From contig NZ_CAMAYF010000013.1 in the NCBI RefSeq assembly GCF_945862485.1, positions 1 to 52,577 of the forward strand: 52,577 nt of DNA. The letters run 5' to 3'. Source of the DNA: Sphingorhabdus sp. EL138. Lineage in GTDB: Bacteria > Pseudomonadota > Alphaproteobacteria > Sphingomonadales > Sphingomonadaceae. The notes beneath the pieces are model-generated. The model ran no database searches and was not told where the DNA came from. It saw only the letters and a program-made list of their open reading frames with translations. Numbering within the stretch: position 1 is the stretch's first letter; each line of letters opens with the position of its first letter. A program made the translations under genes and the position numbers. Below, piece after piece: positions 8,200 to 17,393 of the stretch.

Positions 8200-8793
8200 T
8201 TAGTCTGCTGCGCGCAGCAGCTTTGTTATTTCGGCATCATCCCATTCAACGCCGCCCGTAAGCCGCCAAACCTCTTTGCCTGCGCTGTCGTACAAAATGG
8301 TCGTGGGTAGCCCGAGGCTGTTGTTGAACGCGGCCAAAATCGAGTTGTCAGCGTCGGTATAAGGCTCCAGATTCTGGACCTTAGTCTCGTTGAAAAAGGC
8401 CAAGACAGGCGCGCGGCCATCAAGGTCTTGGGATACTGCGATGACCGCTATCCGATCCTTTTCCAGCTTTGCCAGCGCGTCCAGCGTCGGCATTTCGGCC
8501 CTACATGGTGGACACCACGTCGCCCAAATATTCAGCAACAATGGCTTGCCTTCAAAATCTGCCAAAGTCACATCCTGCCCGTCGGCGTCCGCAAAGGGCG
8601 CAGTCGGCGCCATTTGCCCAGCGAATTTGTAACTCAGCATCGCGCGGGCGCCATTTGCACTTTCCAGCATGATATCGGCCTTGCCCGCGATATCAGAGTT
8701 TTCAGCAGATGCGGGTTGCGCTTGCCCCTGGGGTAGGGTTTCTTTATCGCACCCGGTTAACACCAGAAGGATTAGGGCAATTACAAAGCGCAT
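8200..8793 (-). CDS. TlpA-like thioredoxin-fold lipoprotein
   Basis: A 197-residue protein from the ATG at 8793, chosen because it gives a short lipoprotein signal ([15 protein letters not shown], lipobox LTGC) behind a GGA Shine-Dalgarno-like element. The redoxin domain occupies about 70-195, with the active site [12 protein letters not shown] and the cis-Pro segment GLPTTILYD. Such proteins are periplasmic thiol reductants or oxidoreductases, for example in cytochrome c maturation or cysteine repair; the partner here is unknown. It is divergent from argH and their start codons overlap in one CATG, so each promoter must lie inside the other gene's 5' coding region, unless argH starts at 8810. 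Confidence 0.88.
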   Translation of the reverse strand: MRFVIALILLVLTGCDKETLPQGQAQPASAENSDIAGKADIMLESANGARAMLSYKFAGQMAPTAPFADADGQDVTLADFEGKPLLLNIWATWCPPCRAEMPTLDALAKLEKDRIAVIAVSQDLDGRAPVLAFFNETKVQNLEPYTDADNSILAAFNNSLGLPTTILYDSAGKEVWRLTGGVEWDDAEITKLLRAAD

Positions 8794-10180
8794 GTCGAAT
8801 TCCAATAGCATGTGGGGCGGCCGGTTCGGCGAAGGCCCCGGCGCAATTATGCGCGAGATAAATGCCTCCATCCCATTCGACAAGCGTCTTTGGCAAGAGG
8901 ATATAGCGGGCAGCAAAGCGCATGCCGATAACTTGGCCGCGAACGGCATCATTTCGGATGCGGACAATGCCGCTATCCAAAAGGGGCTCGACGCAGTCCA
9001 CGCCGAATATCAAGCCAATGGCGTGCCCGTTGATCTCACGCTTGAAGATATTCACATGGTCACAGAAACGCGCCTGCGGGAGCTGATCGGCGAACCTGCT
9101 GCGCGCCTGCACACCGCCCGATCCCGCAATGATCAGGTGGCGACCGATTTCCGTCTGTGGGTGCGCAATGCCACTCTGGAGATTGATGCGGGCCTACGCG
9201 CGTTCCAATTAGCGCTCGTCGCCCGCGCCGATGAACATGTCGGCAGCATCATGCCCGGCTTCACGCATTTGCAAGTGGCGCAGCCCGTGACACTGGGTCA
9301 TCATTTGATGGCTTATTATGAAATGGCAAAACGCGACCGCAGCCGCTTTGCCGATTGTCGCAGCCGCCTGAATCATTCGCCTTTGGGAGCTGCCGCCTTG
9401 GCGGGCACATCCTTCCCCATTGATCGCGCCGCCACCGCCGCTGCGCTTGGCTTTGACGGCCCGATGGGCAACAGCCTGGACGCCGTATCCGACCGTGACT
9501 TCGCTTTGGAGTTCCTGACGGCAGCGGCGCAAACCGCCTTGCATCTGTCGCGTCTGGCCGAAGAGATGATCTTATGGGCATCGCAGCCCTTTGGCTTCAT
9601 CGCCTTGCCCGATGCGTGGTCAACGGGCAGCTCGATCATGCCGCAAAAGCGCAACCCTGACGCGGCCGAGCTGGTGCGTGGCCATGCCGGGCGGATTATG
9701 GGTTGTATGAATAGCCTGATGATCACCATGAAGGGTCTGCCCTTGGCCTATTCCAAAGATATGCAGGACGACAAACCTCCGGTGTTTGAAGCGTATGACC
9801 TGCTCGCTTTATCAATTGCGGCGATGACGGGCATGGTTGCCAATGTGACGTTCAACACCCCGCGCATGCGCGAAGTCGCAGATACCGGATTTTCTACGGC
9901 AACCGATTTGGCAGACTGGCTGGTGCGCGCATTTGCCATGCCCTTTCGTGATGCGCATCATGTGACCGGAAGCGTCGTGAAGGCGTGCGAGGCGCGCGGC
10001 ATGGGCCTGTCGGAGATTACCGCTGACGACCTTGCCGCGATCAACCCCATGCTCGCAGGCTGTACTTTGCCGGACCTGTCGATTGATGGTTCTGTCGCCA
10101 GCCGCACCAGCGCGGGCGGCACCGCGCCCGTGCGCGTGAAAGAAGCGATAGCGGCTGCAAAAAAGGAACTTGAGGCATGA
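8792..10180 (+). CDS. argH: Argininosuccinate lyase
   Basis: A 462-residue fumarase/aspartase-superfamily enzyme that splits argininosuccinate into arginine and fumarate, the last step of arginine synthesis. Seen here are [10 protein letters not shown] at the start, [18 protein letters not shown]-like [16 protein letters not shown] (catalytic His), and the flexible-loop signature [12 protein letters not shown]. Two ATGs are possible, at 8792 and 8810; both overlap an in-frame ATG of the opposite tlpA-like gene. Length is normal. The stop codon overlaps the next start (ATGA), and argH appears to lead a run of eight tightly packed genes up to 15870. Confidence 0.95.
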   Translation: MSNSNSMWGGRFGEGPGAIMREINASIPFDKRLWQEDIAGSKAHADNLAANGIISDADNAAIQKGLDAVHAEYQANGVPVDLTLEDIHMVTETRLRELIGEPAARLHTARSRNDQVATDFRLWVRNATLEIDAGLRAFQLALVARADEHVGSIMPGFTHLQVAQPVTLGHHLMAYYEMAKRDRSRFADCRSRLNHSPLGAAALAGTSFPIDRAATAAALGFDGPMGNSLDAVSDRDFALEFLTAAAQTALHLSRLAEEMILWASQPFGFIALPDAWSTGSSIMPQKRNPDAAELVRGHAGRIMGCMNSLMITMKGLPLAYSKDMQDDKPPVFEAYDLLALSIAAMTGMVANVTFNTPRMREVADTGFSTATDLADWLVRAFAMPFRDAHHVTGSVVKACEARGMGLSEITADDLAAINPMLAGCTLPDLSIDGSVASRTSAGGTAPVRVKEAIAAAKKELEA

Positions 10181-10482
10181 CATTGCAACGCGTCCTGTTG
10201 GTGTTCGGTATCGCATTAACGACCACCGCGTGCGGCTTGGTTGGCGACCTTGAACCGCGTTCGGGCAATGCCATGCCGCCGCAGGCCTATGGCCAGACAG
10301 CCGAGCAAAGCGCGGGCGGGTTAACGACACCATCGGTGCAGGCGCGGCCCGGGCGTACCGATGAATTGCTGAAACGTTCAGAACGGCGAGAGGATGATCC
10401 CTTTGACATCGCACCGGGGGAGCAGCCCAAGCCTTTAAACCCCGAAGCGCAAACGCCACCTTCCAAAACTGATCCTGAATAG
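10177..10482 (+). CDS. lptM: LptM-like small lipoprotein
   Basis: A 101-residue lipoprotein with a hydrophobic signal (about 5-18) and lipobox [13 protein letters not shown]. The CGLxGxL start of the mature protein matches LptM (YifL), a small outer-membrane lipoprotein that assists maturation of the LptD/LptE lipopolysaccharide translocon. The remainder is Pro-, Gln- and charged-residue-rich and looks disordered; it is longer than E. coli LptM (67 residues). Context supports the call: yifL sits before dapF in E. coli, and here the gene lies just before lysA in the same lysine pathway. It overlaps argH by four bases and precedes lysA by 6 nt. The symbol rests on motif and context only. Confidence 0.65.
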   Translation: MTLQRVLLVFGIALTTTACGLVGDLEPRSGNAMPPQAYGQTAEQSAGGLTTPSVQARPGRTDELLKRSERREDDPFDIAPGEQPKPLNPEAQTPPSKTDPE

Positions 10483-10488
10483 AACCCA

Positions 10489-11751
10489 ATGAACCATTTT
10501 CACCTTATCGATGGCGTGTTGCACGCCGAAAACGTGCCGTTGGCCGACATTGCGGACGCCGTTGGTACGCCCGTCTATGTCTATTCACGGGCCACATTCG
10601 AACGACATGCGCAGGTATTTCGGGCTGCTTTGTCAGGACTGGATAATCCGCATTTGGCCTTTGCGGTAAAGTCGAACCCGAACCTTGCCGTCTTGAAAGT
10701 TCTGGCGCGGCAGGGCTATGGCGCCGATGTCGTCTCAGGCGGCGAAATGGACCGCGCGCTGGCCGCCGGCATGGCAGCCGAAGATATTGTCTTTTCCGGC
10801 GTTGGTAAAACTGCCGAAGAAATGACCCGCGCCTTGAAGGTGGGCATTGGCCAGTTCAACATTGAATCCGAAGAAGAAGGGCAAGAGCTGGCAGCGCTAG
10901 CCGCGGCGCTCGGCCTAACCGCGCAGGCCGTATTGCGTATCAACCCCGATGTGGACGCAGGCACACATGGCAAGATTTCAACGGGCAAGGCGGACAATAA
11001 ATTCGGCGTCGGCATTGACCGCGCACCGGGCATTTACGCACGGCTAAGCACTTTACCGCATCTGCACATGCGCGGTGTCGCGCTGCATATCGGCAGTCAG
11101 TTGACGAGCCTTGAGCCGCTTGAAACCGCTTTCCAAAAGGTGGGCGTGCTGTTGCAAGAATTGCGCGGCGCAGGCCATGAGGTCACGCATGTCGACTTGG
11201 GCGGCGGCCTTGGCGTGCGCTACCGTGACGGTGACAATCCGCCGGAGCCTGCCGCATATGGCGCTATGGTTGCGCGCGTGACCAAGGATTGGGGCGTGCG
11301 GTTAATGTTCGAACCCGGCCGCGTGATCGCGGGCAATGCGGGCGTCTTGCTGACGCGGGTCATTCGCGTGAAGCCCGGCGCCGGTAATGCGCCATTCGTT
11401 ATCGTTGACGCTGCGATGAACGACCTCGCCCGCCCTGCGCTCTATGATGCATGGCATGATTTTGAGGCGGTCGCACCCAATGGGCAAAAGATGATGGCCA
11501 ATATTGTGGGCCCGGTATGCGAAACCGGCGACACCTTCGCCATGGGCCGCGAGATTGATCCGGTTGTCGCCAATGACCTTGCCATTTTCCGGACCGCCGG
11601 CGCTTATGGTGCGACGATGGCAAGCACATATAATAGCCGTGGATTGGTGCCCGAAGTCCTCGTCGATGACGACAAATTCGCGGTCGTCGCAGAACGCATT
11701 GCACCCGAGACGATATTGGCGGCGGAGCATGTGCCCGACTGGCTGAAATAG
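10489..11751 (+). CDS. lysA: Diaminopimelate decarboxylase
   Basis: A 420-residue fold-type III PLP enzyme that decarboxylates meso-diaminopimelate to lysine. The PLP lysine is Lys61 in FAVKSNPN; other landmarks are the HIGSQ loop, DLGGGLGVRY, FEPGRVIAGNAG (phosphate and substrate binding) and the cysteine of GPVCETGD that contributes to the partner subunit's active site in the dimer. Length is as expected. It sits 6 nt after the LptM-like gene and 9 nt before the siroheme synthase-like gene, inside the argH operon. Confidence 0.95.
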   Translation: MNHFHLIDGVLHAENVPLADIADAVGTPVYVYSRATFERHAQVFRAALSGLDNPHLAFAVKSNPNLAVLKVLARQGYGADVVSGGEMDRALAAGMAAEDIVFSGVGKTAEEMTRALKVGIGQFNIESEEEGQELAALAAALGLTAQAVLRINPDVDAGTHGKISTGKADNKFGVGIDRAPGIYARLSTLPHLHMRGVALHIGSQLTSLEPLETAFQKVGVLLQELRGAGHEVTHVDLGGGLGVRYRDGDNPPEPAAYGAMVARVTKDWGVRLMFEPGRVIAGNAGVLLTRVIRVKPGAGNAPFVIVDAAMNDLARPALYDAWHDFEAVAPNGQKMMANIVGPVCETGDTFAMGREIDPVVANDLAIFRTAGAYGATMASTYNSRGLVPEVLVDDDKFAVVAERIAPETILAAEHVPDWLK

Positions 11752-11760
11752 GAACGCGCT

Positions 11761-12540
11761 TTGGACCAGCTACCGATTTTTGTGAATTTGAAAGGCCGGA
11801 ATGTCATATTGGTCGGTGCAGGCGAAATGGCGGATGCCAAACGGCGGCTGATCGAACGCGCGGGCGGTATATCTGTGGATGCGGGTGATACCGACGCTCG
11901 GATTGCTTTTGTCGCCATCGCCGAAGAAGACGAAGCCTGCGCTGCTGCCGATGATTTGAAAGCGCGCGGTTTGCTCGTCAATGTCGTGGATAGGCCTGAA
12001 ATATGCGATTTCAACACGCCAGCGATTGTCGACCGGACACCCGTTTTGGTGGCGGTCGGCACCGGCGGCGCGTCGGCGGGCATGGCAAAGGCCATTCGCC
12101 AACGCATCGAGACCTTTTTGCCCGAAACCTTAGGCCCGCTGGCCAACGCGATATCTGGCGCGCGCGACAAAATCCGCGCACGCTGGCCCGAGGGACCACA
12201 GCGCCGCCGTGCATTGGATCAAGGATTTGCCGCAGGTGGCCTGCTCGACCCGTTTGGCCATCACGCGCCCGACACTGTCGCGCATTGGTTGAAAGTCGCC
12301 GACGAACCCAAAAGCGACCGCATCATTGAAATCACGTTACTTTCGGATAATCCCGATGACCTGACCTTGCGGACCGCGCGTTTATTGGGTGAAGCAGACC
12401 ATATTTTCCATGACGCCAATGTGCCAGCGGCTATCCTCAACCGTGCCCGCGCTGACGCGGTACGCCACGCAAGCCCGCCACCTTCACCCGCGCCCGCGGG
12501 CCTGTCCTTGTTCCTACGGTTGCCGTCCACGCAGGGATAG
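11761..12540 (+). CDS. Siroheme synthase-like precorrin-2 dehydrogenase with methyltransferase stub
   Basis: A 259-residue protein with a TTG start behind a good AGGAA. Residues 1-150 match the precorrin-2 dehydrogenase/ferrochelatase module of CysG and Met8p: a short Rossmann fold (NVILVGAGEMADAKRRLI), GTGGASAGMAKAIRQRIE, then a helical dimerisation part. The last ~75 residues contain NPDDLTLRTARLLGEADHI, which resembles the very beginning of the uroporphyrinogen-III methyltransferase domain of full-length CysG (GDPELLT, LLxEAD), but the rest of that ~260-residue domain is missing. It would make siroheme for sulfite reduction. A separate methyltransferase would have to be elsewhere. The open frame ends cleanly, with proC 14 nt downstream, so this is a settled short form rather than a frameshift visible here. 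Confidence 0.75.
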   Translation: MDQLPIFVNLKGRNVILVGAGEMADAKRRLIERAGGISVDAGDTDARIAFVAIAEEDEACAAADDLKARGLLVNVVDRPEICDFNTPAIVDRTPVLVAVGTGGASAGMAKAIRQRIETFLPETLGPLANAISGARDKIRARWPEGPQRRRALDQGFAAGGLLDPFGHHAPDTVAHWLKVADEPKSDRIIEITLLSDNPDDLTLRTARLLGEADHIFHDANVPAAILNRARADAVRHASPPPSPAPAGLSLFLRLPSTQG

Positions 12541-12554
12541 GGCATGAGGTTGGC

Positions 12555-13388
12555 TTGAACAGTAGCAAGGTCGTCCATTTGTCCGCTTTTCCATCCAAAA
12601 TCTGTTTCTACGGCTGCGGCAATATGGGCGGCGCGATGCTGCGCGGTTGGCTGGCTGCGGGCGTGTCGCCGGACATTTTCCATGTGGTTGACCCTGTCGC
12701 CACAAATCTGCCCGCGGGCGTTGCGATTTCACGGTCGCCGCAAGAGGTGCCGCAGCGGTTCGATGTACTGATATTAGGTATAAAGCCCCAGCTTCTATCA
12801 TCGCTCGCCGCCGACATTGCGCCATTGATTGCCCCCGGCGCATTGGTGATTTCTATACTCGCGGGCACCACAACGCATACTTTGTCGGAAGCCTCTCCTA
12901 ATGCGCGGATCGTCCGGCTGATGCCCAATTTGGCGGCCGCTATTGGTAAGTCCCCCTTGGGCGTGTTTGCGCCCAATGAAACGGCATTGGCCAAGACGGA
13001 CATTGCCGCGTGGCTCACGCCATTGGGGACAGTCATCTGGATCGACGATGAAGCGCATATGGATGCGGTCACGGCGCTGGCGGGGTCAGGCCCTGCCTTT
13101 ATCTACCGCGTCATTGATGCGCTGACCAAAGGCGGGGAGGCAACGGGACTGCCACCAGCGGTTGCCGCGCAACTGGCTATATCCATGACTGAAGGCGCCG
13201 CGATTTTGGCCGCAACGTCGCCCGAAACACCGGAGGCACTCGCCGCGCGCGTCACCAGCCCGGGCGGCACAACCGCCGCTGGCCTTGCGGTGCTGGACGC
13301 AGATACGGCTTTAGATAGATTGATGACGCAGACCCTGCGCGCGGCACGCGACCGGGGGGCGGAATTGGCCAAGGGAGAGGTCAAATGA
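12555..13388 (+). CDS. proC: Pyrroline-5-carboxylate reductase
   Basis: A 277-residue NAD(P)H-dependent reductase for the last step of proline synthesis. The N-terminal nucleotide site reads ICFYGCGNMGGAMLRGW; the middle has GIKPQ and RLMPNLAA; the C-terminal domain carries the ProC signature (ALAGSGPAFIYRVIDAL, then TSPGGTTAAGL). No in-frame ATG lies near the start: an upstream ATG at 12544 terminates at once. A TTG at 12555 preceded by GAGGT is the best start, and a TTG at 12579 is an alternative. The stop overlaps the amidase start by four bases. Confidence 0.92.
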   Translation: MNSSKVVHLSAFPSKICFYGCGNMGGAMLRGWLAAGVSPDIFHVVDPVATNLPAGVAISRSPQEVPQRFDVLILGIKPQLLSSLAADIAPLIAPGALVISILAGTTTHTLSEASPNARIVRLMPNLAAAIGKSPLGVFAPNETALAKTDIAAWLTPLGTVIWIDDEAHMDAVTALAGSGPAFIYRVIDALTKGGEATGLPPAVAAQLAISMTEGAAILAATSPETPEALAARVTSPGGTTAAGLAVLDADTALDRLMTQTLRAARDRGAELAKGEVK

Positions 13389-14989
13389 AATTGAAATTCA
13401 TATTGGCCCTATCTTGCGCTTTGGCACAGCCAGCCACCGCATCGCCAGCCACCCCGCCATCGACTGCACAGGCCAATATGAATCTGGCCAAAGCGGGACC
13501 CATGGACAGTCTGGACCTGTCGCAACTGGCAGACGGCATCAATGATGGCACGTTCAACAGCGAAGCGGTAACCGCCGCTTACCTCACGCGGATTGCTGCC
13601 ATTGATGACAGCGGGCCGACGCTGAACGCGGTCATCGCCACATTCCCCGACGCGCTCGACCAAGCCCGCGCCATGGACGCCGAATTGCGCGCGGGCCGTT
13701 ATCGCGGTCCGATGCATGGCATCCCCATTTTGGTGAAGGACAATGTGGAGGTTGCAGGCCCGCTCCCAACGACCGCCGGATCACTGGCACTTGCGGGCAA
13801 TATCACCAATCGTGATGCGCCCTTCATTGCGCGCTTACGCGCGGCGGGAGCCGTGATTTTAGGCAAAACCAATTTGAGCGAATGGGCCAATATCCGGTCT
13901 CGCAGTTCCACCAGCGGCTGGAGCGCGGTGGGCAGCCTAACCAAGAACCCGCATGCGCTTGACCGCAACAGTTGCGGCTCCTCCAGCGGCAGTGGCGCGG
14001 CGGCAGCAGCGGCTTTGGCGGCGGGCACGATTGGTACGGAAACTGATGGCTCCATCACTTGTCCCGCTGGCGTCAATGGCGTGGTTGGGTTCAAACCGAC
14101 CGTCGGCTTGGTCTCGCGCCATTTTGTCATACCGATCAGCCACAGCCAGGATACCGCAGGGCCGATGACGCGCTCAGTGCGTGATGCGGCCATCATGCTC
14201 ACGGCTATGGCGGGTACAGATCCGCAAGACGCCGCAACCGTAGATGCGGACAAATGGCGCGGCGATTACAGCAACGGTCTATCCATTGACGGCCTGAAAG
14301 GGATGCGCATTGGCGTCCTGCGCGCACCCAATGCCGACGCTGTCTTATTCGACGCTGCCATCGCCACATTGAAGACTGGCGGCGCGGAAATCATCCTGCT
14401 CGATGCCAGCAAAATTGACCGGCAAAAAATCGGACAAGGTGAATTTAAGGTCTTGCTGACAGAACTTAAAGCGGACCTTGCGTCTTATTTGCAGGGCTTG
14501 CCGGACGGTTTAGTCCCGCACAAAACGCTCGCGGACATCATCGCGTTCAACAAGGCGAATGCCGACAAGGAATTGCAGCATTTTGGACAAGACACGTTTG
14601 AGGCGGCGGACAAGGAAAAAGGGCTGGATGACCCAGCTTATCTGGAGGCGCTCGCAACGTCACGCGGGCTTGCGACCGATGCGCTGAACCAGATATTTGC
14701 CAGCAACAAGGTCGATATCATCATCGCGCAGACCAACGGTTCTGCCTGGGTGTCGACATTGGGCAAGGGTGATGCCTTTTCCGGGCCAAGCGCCAGCCAA
14801 TTGCCCGCCGTTGCCGGCTTTCCGCATTTGACCGTGCCCATGGGCCTATCTGGCGGACTGCCGATTGGCCTCAGCTTCATTGGCCCAAAATGGCATGACC
14901 ATGCTGTTCTGAAAACGGGCTTTGCGTATGAGCAGCTTTCAAAGGCGCGCGTGTCACCAAAATTTCGACCAAATGTAGAGAGCCGTTAA
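13385..14989 (+). CDS. Exported amidase-signature hydrolase
   Basis: A 534-residue amidase-signature enzyme with an N-terminal signal peptide (MKLKFILALSCALAQPATAS region), so it acts in the periplasm or outside. The Ser-cis-Ser-Lys triad is readable: Lys118 in ILVKDN, the cis-Ser in SCGSSSGSG (about 199-200), and nucleophile Ser223 in ETDGSITCPAG. It resembles secreted amidases related to peptide amidase and Glu-tRNA amidotransferase subunit A, but the signal peptide argues against a tRNA role. Natural substrate unknown; peptide amides or other amides are plausible. It overlaps proC by four bases and is directly followed by a hotdog thioesterase. Confidence 0.87.
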   Translation: MKLKFILALSCALAQPATASPATPPSTAQANMNLAKAGPMDSLDLSQLADGINDGTFNSEAVTAAYLTRIAAIDDSGPTLNAVIATFPDALDQARAMDAELRAGRYRGPMHGIPILVKDNVEVAGPLPTTAGSLALAGNITNRDAPFIARLRAAGAVILGKTNLSEWANIRSRSSTSGWSAVGSLTKNPHALDRNSCGSSSGSGAAAAAALAAGTIGTETDGSITCPAGVNGVVGFKPTVGLVSRHFVIPISHSQDTAGPMTRSVRDAAIMLTAMAGTDPQDAATVDADKWRGDYSNGLSIDGLKGMRIGVLRAPNADAVLFDAAIATLKTGGAEIILLDASKIDRQKIGQGEFKVLLTELKADLASYLQGLPDGLVPHKTLADIIAFNKANADKELQHFGQDTFEAADKEKGLDDPAYLEALATSRGLATDALNQIFASNKVDIIIAQTNGSAWVSTLGKGDAFSGPSASQLPAVAGFPHLTVPMGLSGGLPIGLSFIGPKWHDHAVLKTGFAYEQLSKARVSPKFRPNVESR

Positions 14990-15463
14990 ATGACGACCGG
15001 AACAACCGACATTGGAACCCTAGCCCCTAATGGTGGCGGCTTTGACCCTGCCTTGGTGAACAAATTGATGGGTAAATTCGGCCATGGTGGATTTCTCAAC
15101 ATGGAATATGTTGGCCATGGCGATGACTGGGTTGAGCTTGCGATTGATTGGCGCGAAGACCTTGTTGCGGACCCCGAAACCGGCATATTGGCTTCCGCGG
15201 TGATCATCAGCCTCATGGATAACGCCACCAGCATGTCGATTTGGACCAAGCTGAATGAATTCCGGCCGCAAGCCACGATGGACCTGCGCATCGATTATCT
15301 GCGCCCGTCACCATCTGGACAGCGCGTTTATGGCCGGGGCATCTGCTATCATTTAACCAACAGCATCGGCTTCGTGCGCGGATATGCCCATAATGGCAAT
15401 CCTGACCAGCCATTGGCCCATGCCAGCGGCACGTTCATCAGGACTGGTGGGCAAGCGGCGTGA
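14990..15463 (+). CDS. PaaI-type hotdog thioesterase (first of a pair)
   Basis: A 157-residue single hotdog-fold protein of the PaaI/4HBT type. The segment SAVIISLMDNATSMSIW is the central helix with the Asp-Asn usual at the active site, followed by the beta strand TMDLRIDYLRPSP. Such enzymes hydrolyse acyl- or aryl-CoA thioesters; the substrate is not predictable. The ATG comes directly after the amidase TAA, and its own TGA overlaps the GTG of a second, divergent hotdog gene, so the pair may form a heteromer. That is inference. Confidence 0.83.
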   Translation: MTTGTTDIGTLAPNGGGFDPALVNKLMGKFGHGGFLNMEYVGHGDDWVELAIDWREDLVADPETGILASAVIISLMDNATSMSIWTKLNEFRPQATMDLRIDYLRPSPSGQRVYGRGICYHLTNSIGFVRGYAHNGNPDQPLAHASGTFIRTGGQAA

Positions 15464-15870
15464 GTGCATTATATACCGCGTTGCCCCCATATGCACGGGC
15501 GCTCGATATGACCGTCGTTGACGAAATTAATGGCGCGCCCGTGATCGGCATGCCCTTTGCCGACCGCGTTCAGGGCCGTCCCGGCCTTCTACATGGTGGC
15601 GCGATATCCGGCATGCTCGAAATTGCTGCCATCGCCGCCATTCATCAGGCGCTTAGGGCCAAAGGTAGCGATTCCAATATTAAACAGGTCAATGTCACCG
15701 TCGATTTCATGCGCGGTGGCCTAAACCAAATGACGTTTGCCGTTGGCGAAGTGACCCGCCTTGGTCGAACTATGGCCAATGTAGAGGCCCGAGCATGGCA
15801 GGAGGACCGGGATAAGCCCATCGCCATGGGCTATATGCATTATTTGATTAAGGCAAAACGCGAAGGTTAG
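15460..15870 (+). CDS. PaaI-type hotdog thioesterase (second of a pair)
   Basis: A 136-residue hotdog-fold protein with PaaI landmarks: RPGLLHGGAISGMLEIAAIAA (His-Gly-Gly and the following acidic residue of the active-site helix) and VTVDFMRGG. The GTG start lies in GTGA shared with the preceding thioesterase gene. It is the last gene of the argH-led operon and is convergent with the ybjN-like gene, with only 5 nt between the stop codons. Confidence 0.85.
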   Translation: MSALYTALPPYARALDMTVVDEINGAPVIGMPFADRVQGRPGLLHGGAISGMLEIAAIAAIHQALRAKGSDSNIKQVNVTVDFMRGGLNQMTFAVGEVTRLGRTMANVEARAWQEDRDKPIAMGYMHYLIKAKREG

Positions 15871-15875
15871 CGCCC

Positions 15876-16388
15876 TCAAGCTTCGCCATGCGTTTCGATA
15901 AGCGCACTGGCGATAGCCTCTTCCGGCGTTTTATCACCCCAGATGATGAATTGAAACACGGGATAGAAACGCTCACATTCGTCAATCGCAACGTCAATGA
16001 TGGTCTGTGCTTGGTCGACACCCAACAACCCATTGGAGGCCATCAGGCTGCCATGGCGGAACAACAATATGCCATTGGCCGACCACATGTCAAAATGGCC
16101 AAGCCATAATTGTTCATTGATCAGACCAAGCGCCGTGTACACACTCGCCCGCTTGTCCGTGGGAACCGTGATGTCCGGCAAAATGATCAGTTGAAGCGCA
16201 TTATCTTCCTCACGCCAGATCGCGCGCAGCTGATAGCTCGCCCAACTGCCCTTATATTCGGCGGTGATTTCGTCTTCACCATCCAGTTCAAATGACCATC
16301 CGCGCGCTTCGAACAAAGCCGCAAGCATGTCTACGGGCGCGGATTCATCGCGCTCGAATTGCTCATATTGTTCGTCTGCGTCGTGCAT
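15876..16388 (-). CDS. YbjN domain protein
   Basis: A 170-residue soluble protein from the ATG at 16388; residues upstream of it (to 16484) are not family-like. The YbjN fold is recognisable in PVDMLAALFEARGWSFE, AIWREEDNALQLI and the C-terminal helix region FQFIIWGDKTPEEAIASAL. YbjN-family proteins resemble type III secretion chaperones in fold, and in sphingomonads and relatives this stand-alone type is common; its function is unknown. It is the last gene of a minus-strand series (peptidase M16, small unknown, tspO, ubiK, ybjN). Confidence 0.8.
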   Translation of the reverse strand: MHDADEQYEQFERDESAPVDMLAALFEARGWSFELDGEDEITAEYKGSWASYQLRAIWREEDNALQLIILPDITVPTDKRASVYTALGLINEQLWLGHFDMWSANGILLFRHGSLMASNGLLGVDQAQTIIDVAIDECERFYPVFQFIIWGDKTPEEAIASALIETHGEA

Positions 16389-16495
16389 GATGATCGCGCC
16401 TGTCGTGTTGGTTCGAGTCTGCCCCCTGACGGACTCGCACGCAAGGGCCTTGCGGCAACGCGCAACATTAGGCTGTGGGCCCACTGTGGAAAAGT

Positions 16496-16813
16496 TTAGG
16501 CGGAGCGCTTTGCCGACTTGGTCGCTGGCTTCGCCTTGGCCGGGGCGACGCCGCCTTTTGCCTGCAACGCAGCTTCTAAGGCAGCGACCCGCTTACCAAG
16601 CGCATCGGCTTCGGCGCGGGCGTTCGCTGCCAATGTTTTGACGGCGTCAAACTCTTCGCGGGACACAAGATCCAGTCCGCCAGCCCATTCGCGTGCACGT
16701 TCGCGCATGCTTGCCTCAGCCTCACGGCCCATGCCCGCCACGGTTCCGGCAACGCCGTTCAAAACCTTAGCTAAATCATCAAGAATGCGCTTTTCGCTTT
16801 GCATGTCATTCAC
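16496..16813 (-). CDS. ubiK: BMFP / UbiK-type accessory factor
   Basis: A 105-residue protein of the DUF526 (BMFP) family: an amphipathic N-terminal helix (KRILDDLAKVLNGVAG), then SREEFDAVKTLAANARAEA and a leucine-rich coiled coil (about 50-87), ending in a Lys/Ala-rich basic tail. E. coli UbiK assists ubiquinone synthesis through the Ubi protein complex and also has membrane-fusogenic activity in vitro. The ATG at 16813 or at 16804 may be used. The symbol follows the family; direct involvement in ubiquinone synthesis in this organism is inference. Confidence 0.75.
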   Translation of the reverse strand: MNDMQSEKRILDDLAKVLNGVAGTVAGMGREAEASMRERAREWAGGLDLVSREEFDAVKTLAANARAEADALGKRVAALEAALQAKGGVAPAKAKPATKSAKRSA

Positions 16814-16841
16814 TCCATTGCGGTCAGGGGATGGACCAACA

Positions 16842-17393
16842 TCACCCTATTTGGGAAGTTACAGCCGGAACGTAAAGGCTTTCCGCGTCAGGATTAAGCT
16901 GGTCAATTTGAAAATTCAAAATGGCTGCGAAGCTGATCCACACCAAATAGGGCACCATCAACCACGCCGCAGCCTTGCGCACCCGCGCAAAGGCAAAGGT
17001 CGTCGCGATGGCAATACCCAGCATGACGAGGATAATGAAAAAGGCAGCTGTCACCTGATGCGCACCAAAAAATATCGGCGACCAAGTGAGGTTTATCAAG
17101 AATTGGGATACAAAGAGGAGAATGGCCTTATTGCGATCCCGCGTCCCGCGCGCGTTCAGTACCATCGCCAATGCCAACCCCATCATAAGATATAAAGTGG
17201 GCCAAACGACGCCGAATACCCAACCTGGCGGCTGAATATCGGGCTTAAGCAATGTTTGATACCATGCGTTGTCGGCCGTTGATCCCGACATGGTGCCGGA
17301 GAGAAAACCCAGAAACATGATCGTCGGGATCACAAAAAGCGCCCAACGTGCCAAGGACATCCGTGACTGCGTTGGAGGAACAAACTGGTTCAT
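16842..17393 (-). CDS. tspO: TspO/MBR family membrane protein
   Basis: A 183-residue protein with five hydrophobic segments and TspO hallmarks: WYQTLLKPDIQPPGWVFGVVWPTLYLMMG (loop and helix 2), NLTWSPIFFGAH, and a late W/Y-containing helix PYLVWISFAAILNF. TspO proteins bind tetrapyrroles and modulate porphyrin-linked regulation or stress responses in alphaproteobacteria. The ATG at 17393 leaves an N-terminal soluble stretch of about 15 residues; the frame is open further upstream but without family similarity. It is followed within 30 nt by ubiK. Confidence 0.88.
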   Translation of the reverse strand: MNQFVPPTQSRMSLARWALFVIPTIMFLGFLSGTMSGSTADNAWYQTLLKPDIQPPGWVFGVVWPTLYLMMGLALAMVLNARGTRDRNKAILLFVSQFLINLTWSPIFFGAHQVTAAFFIILVMLGIAIATTFAFARVRKAAAWLMVPYLVWISFAAILNFQIDQLNPDAESLYVPAVTSQIG

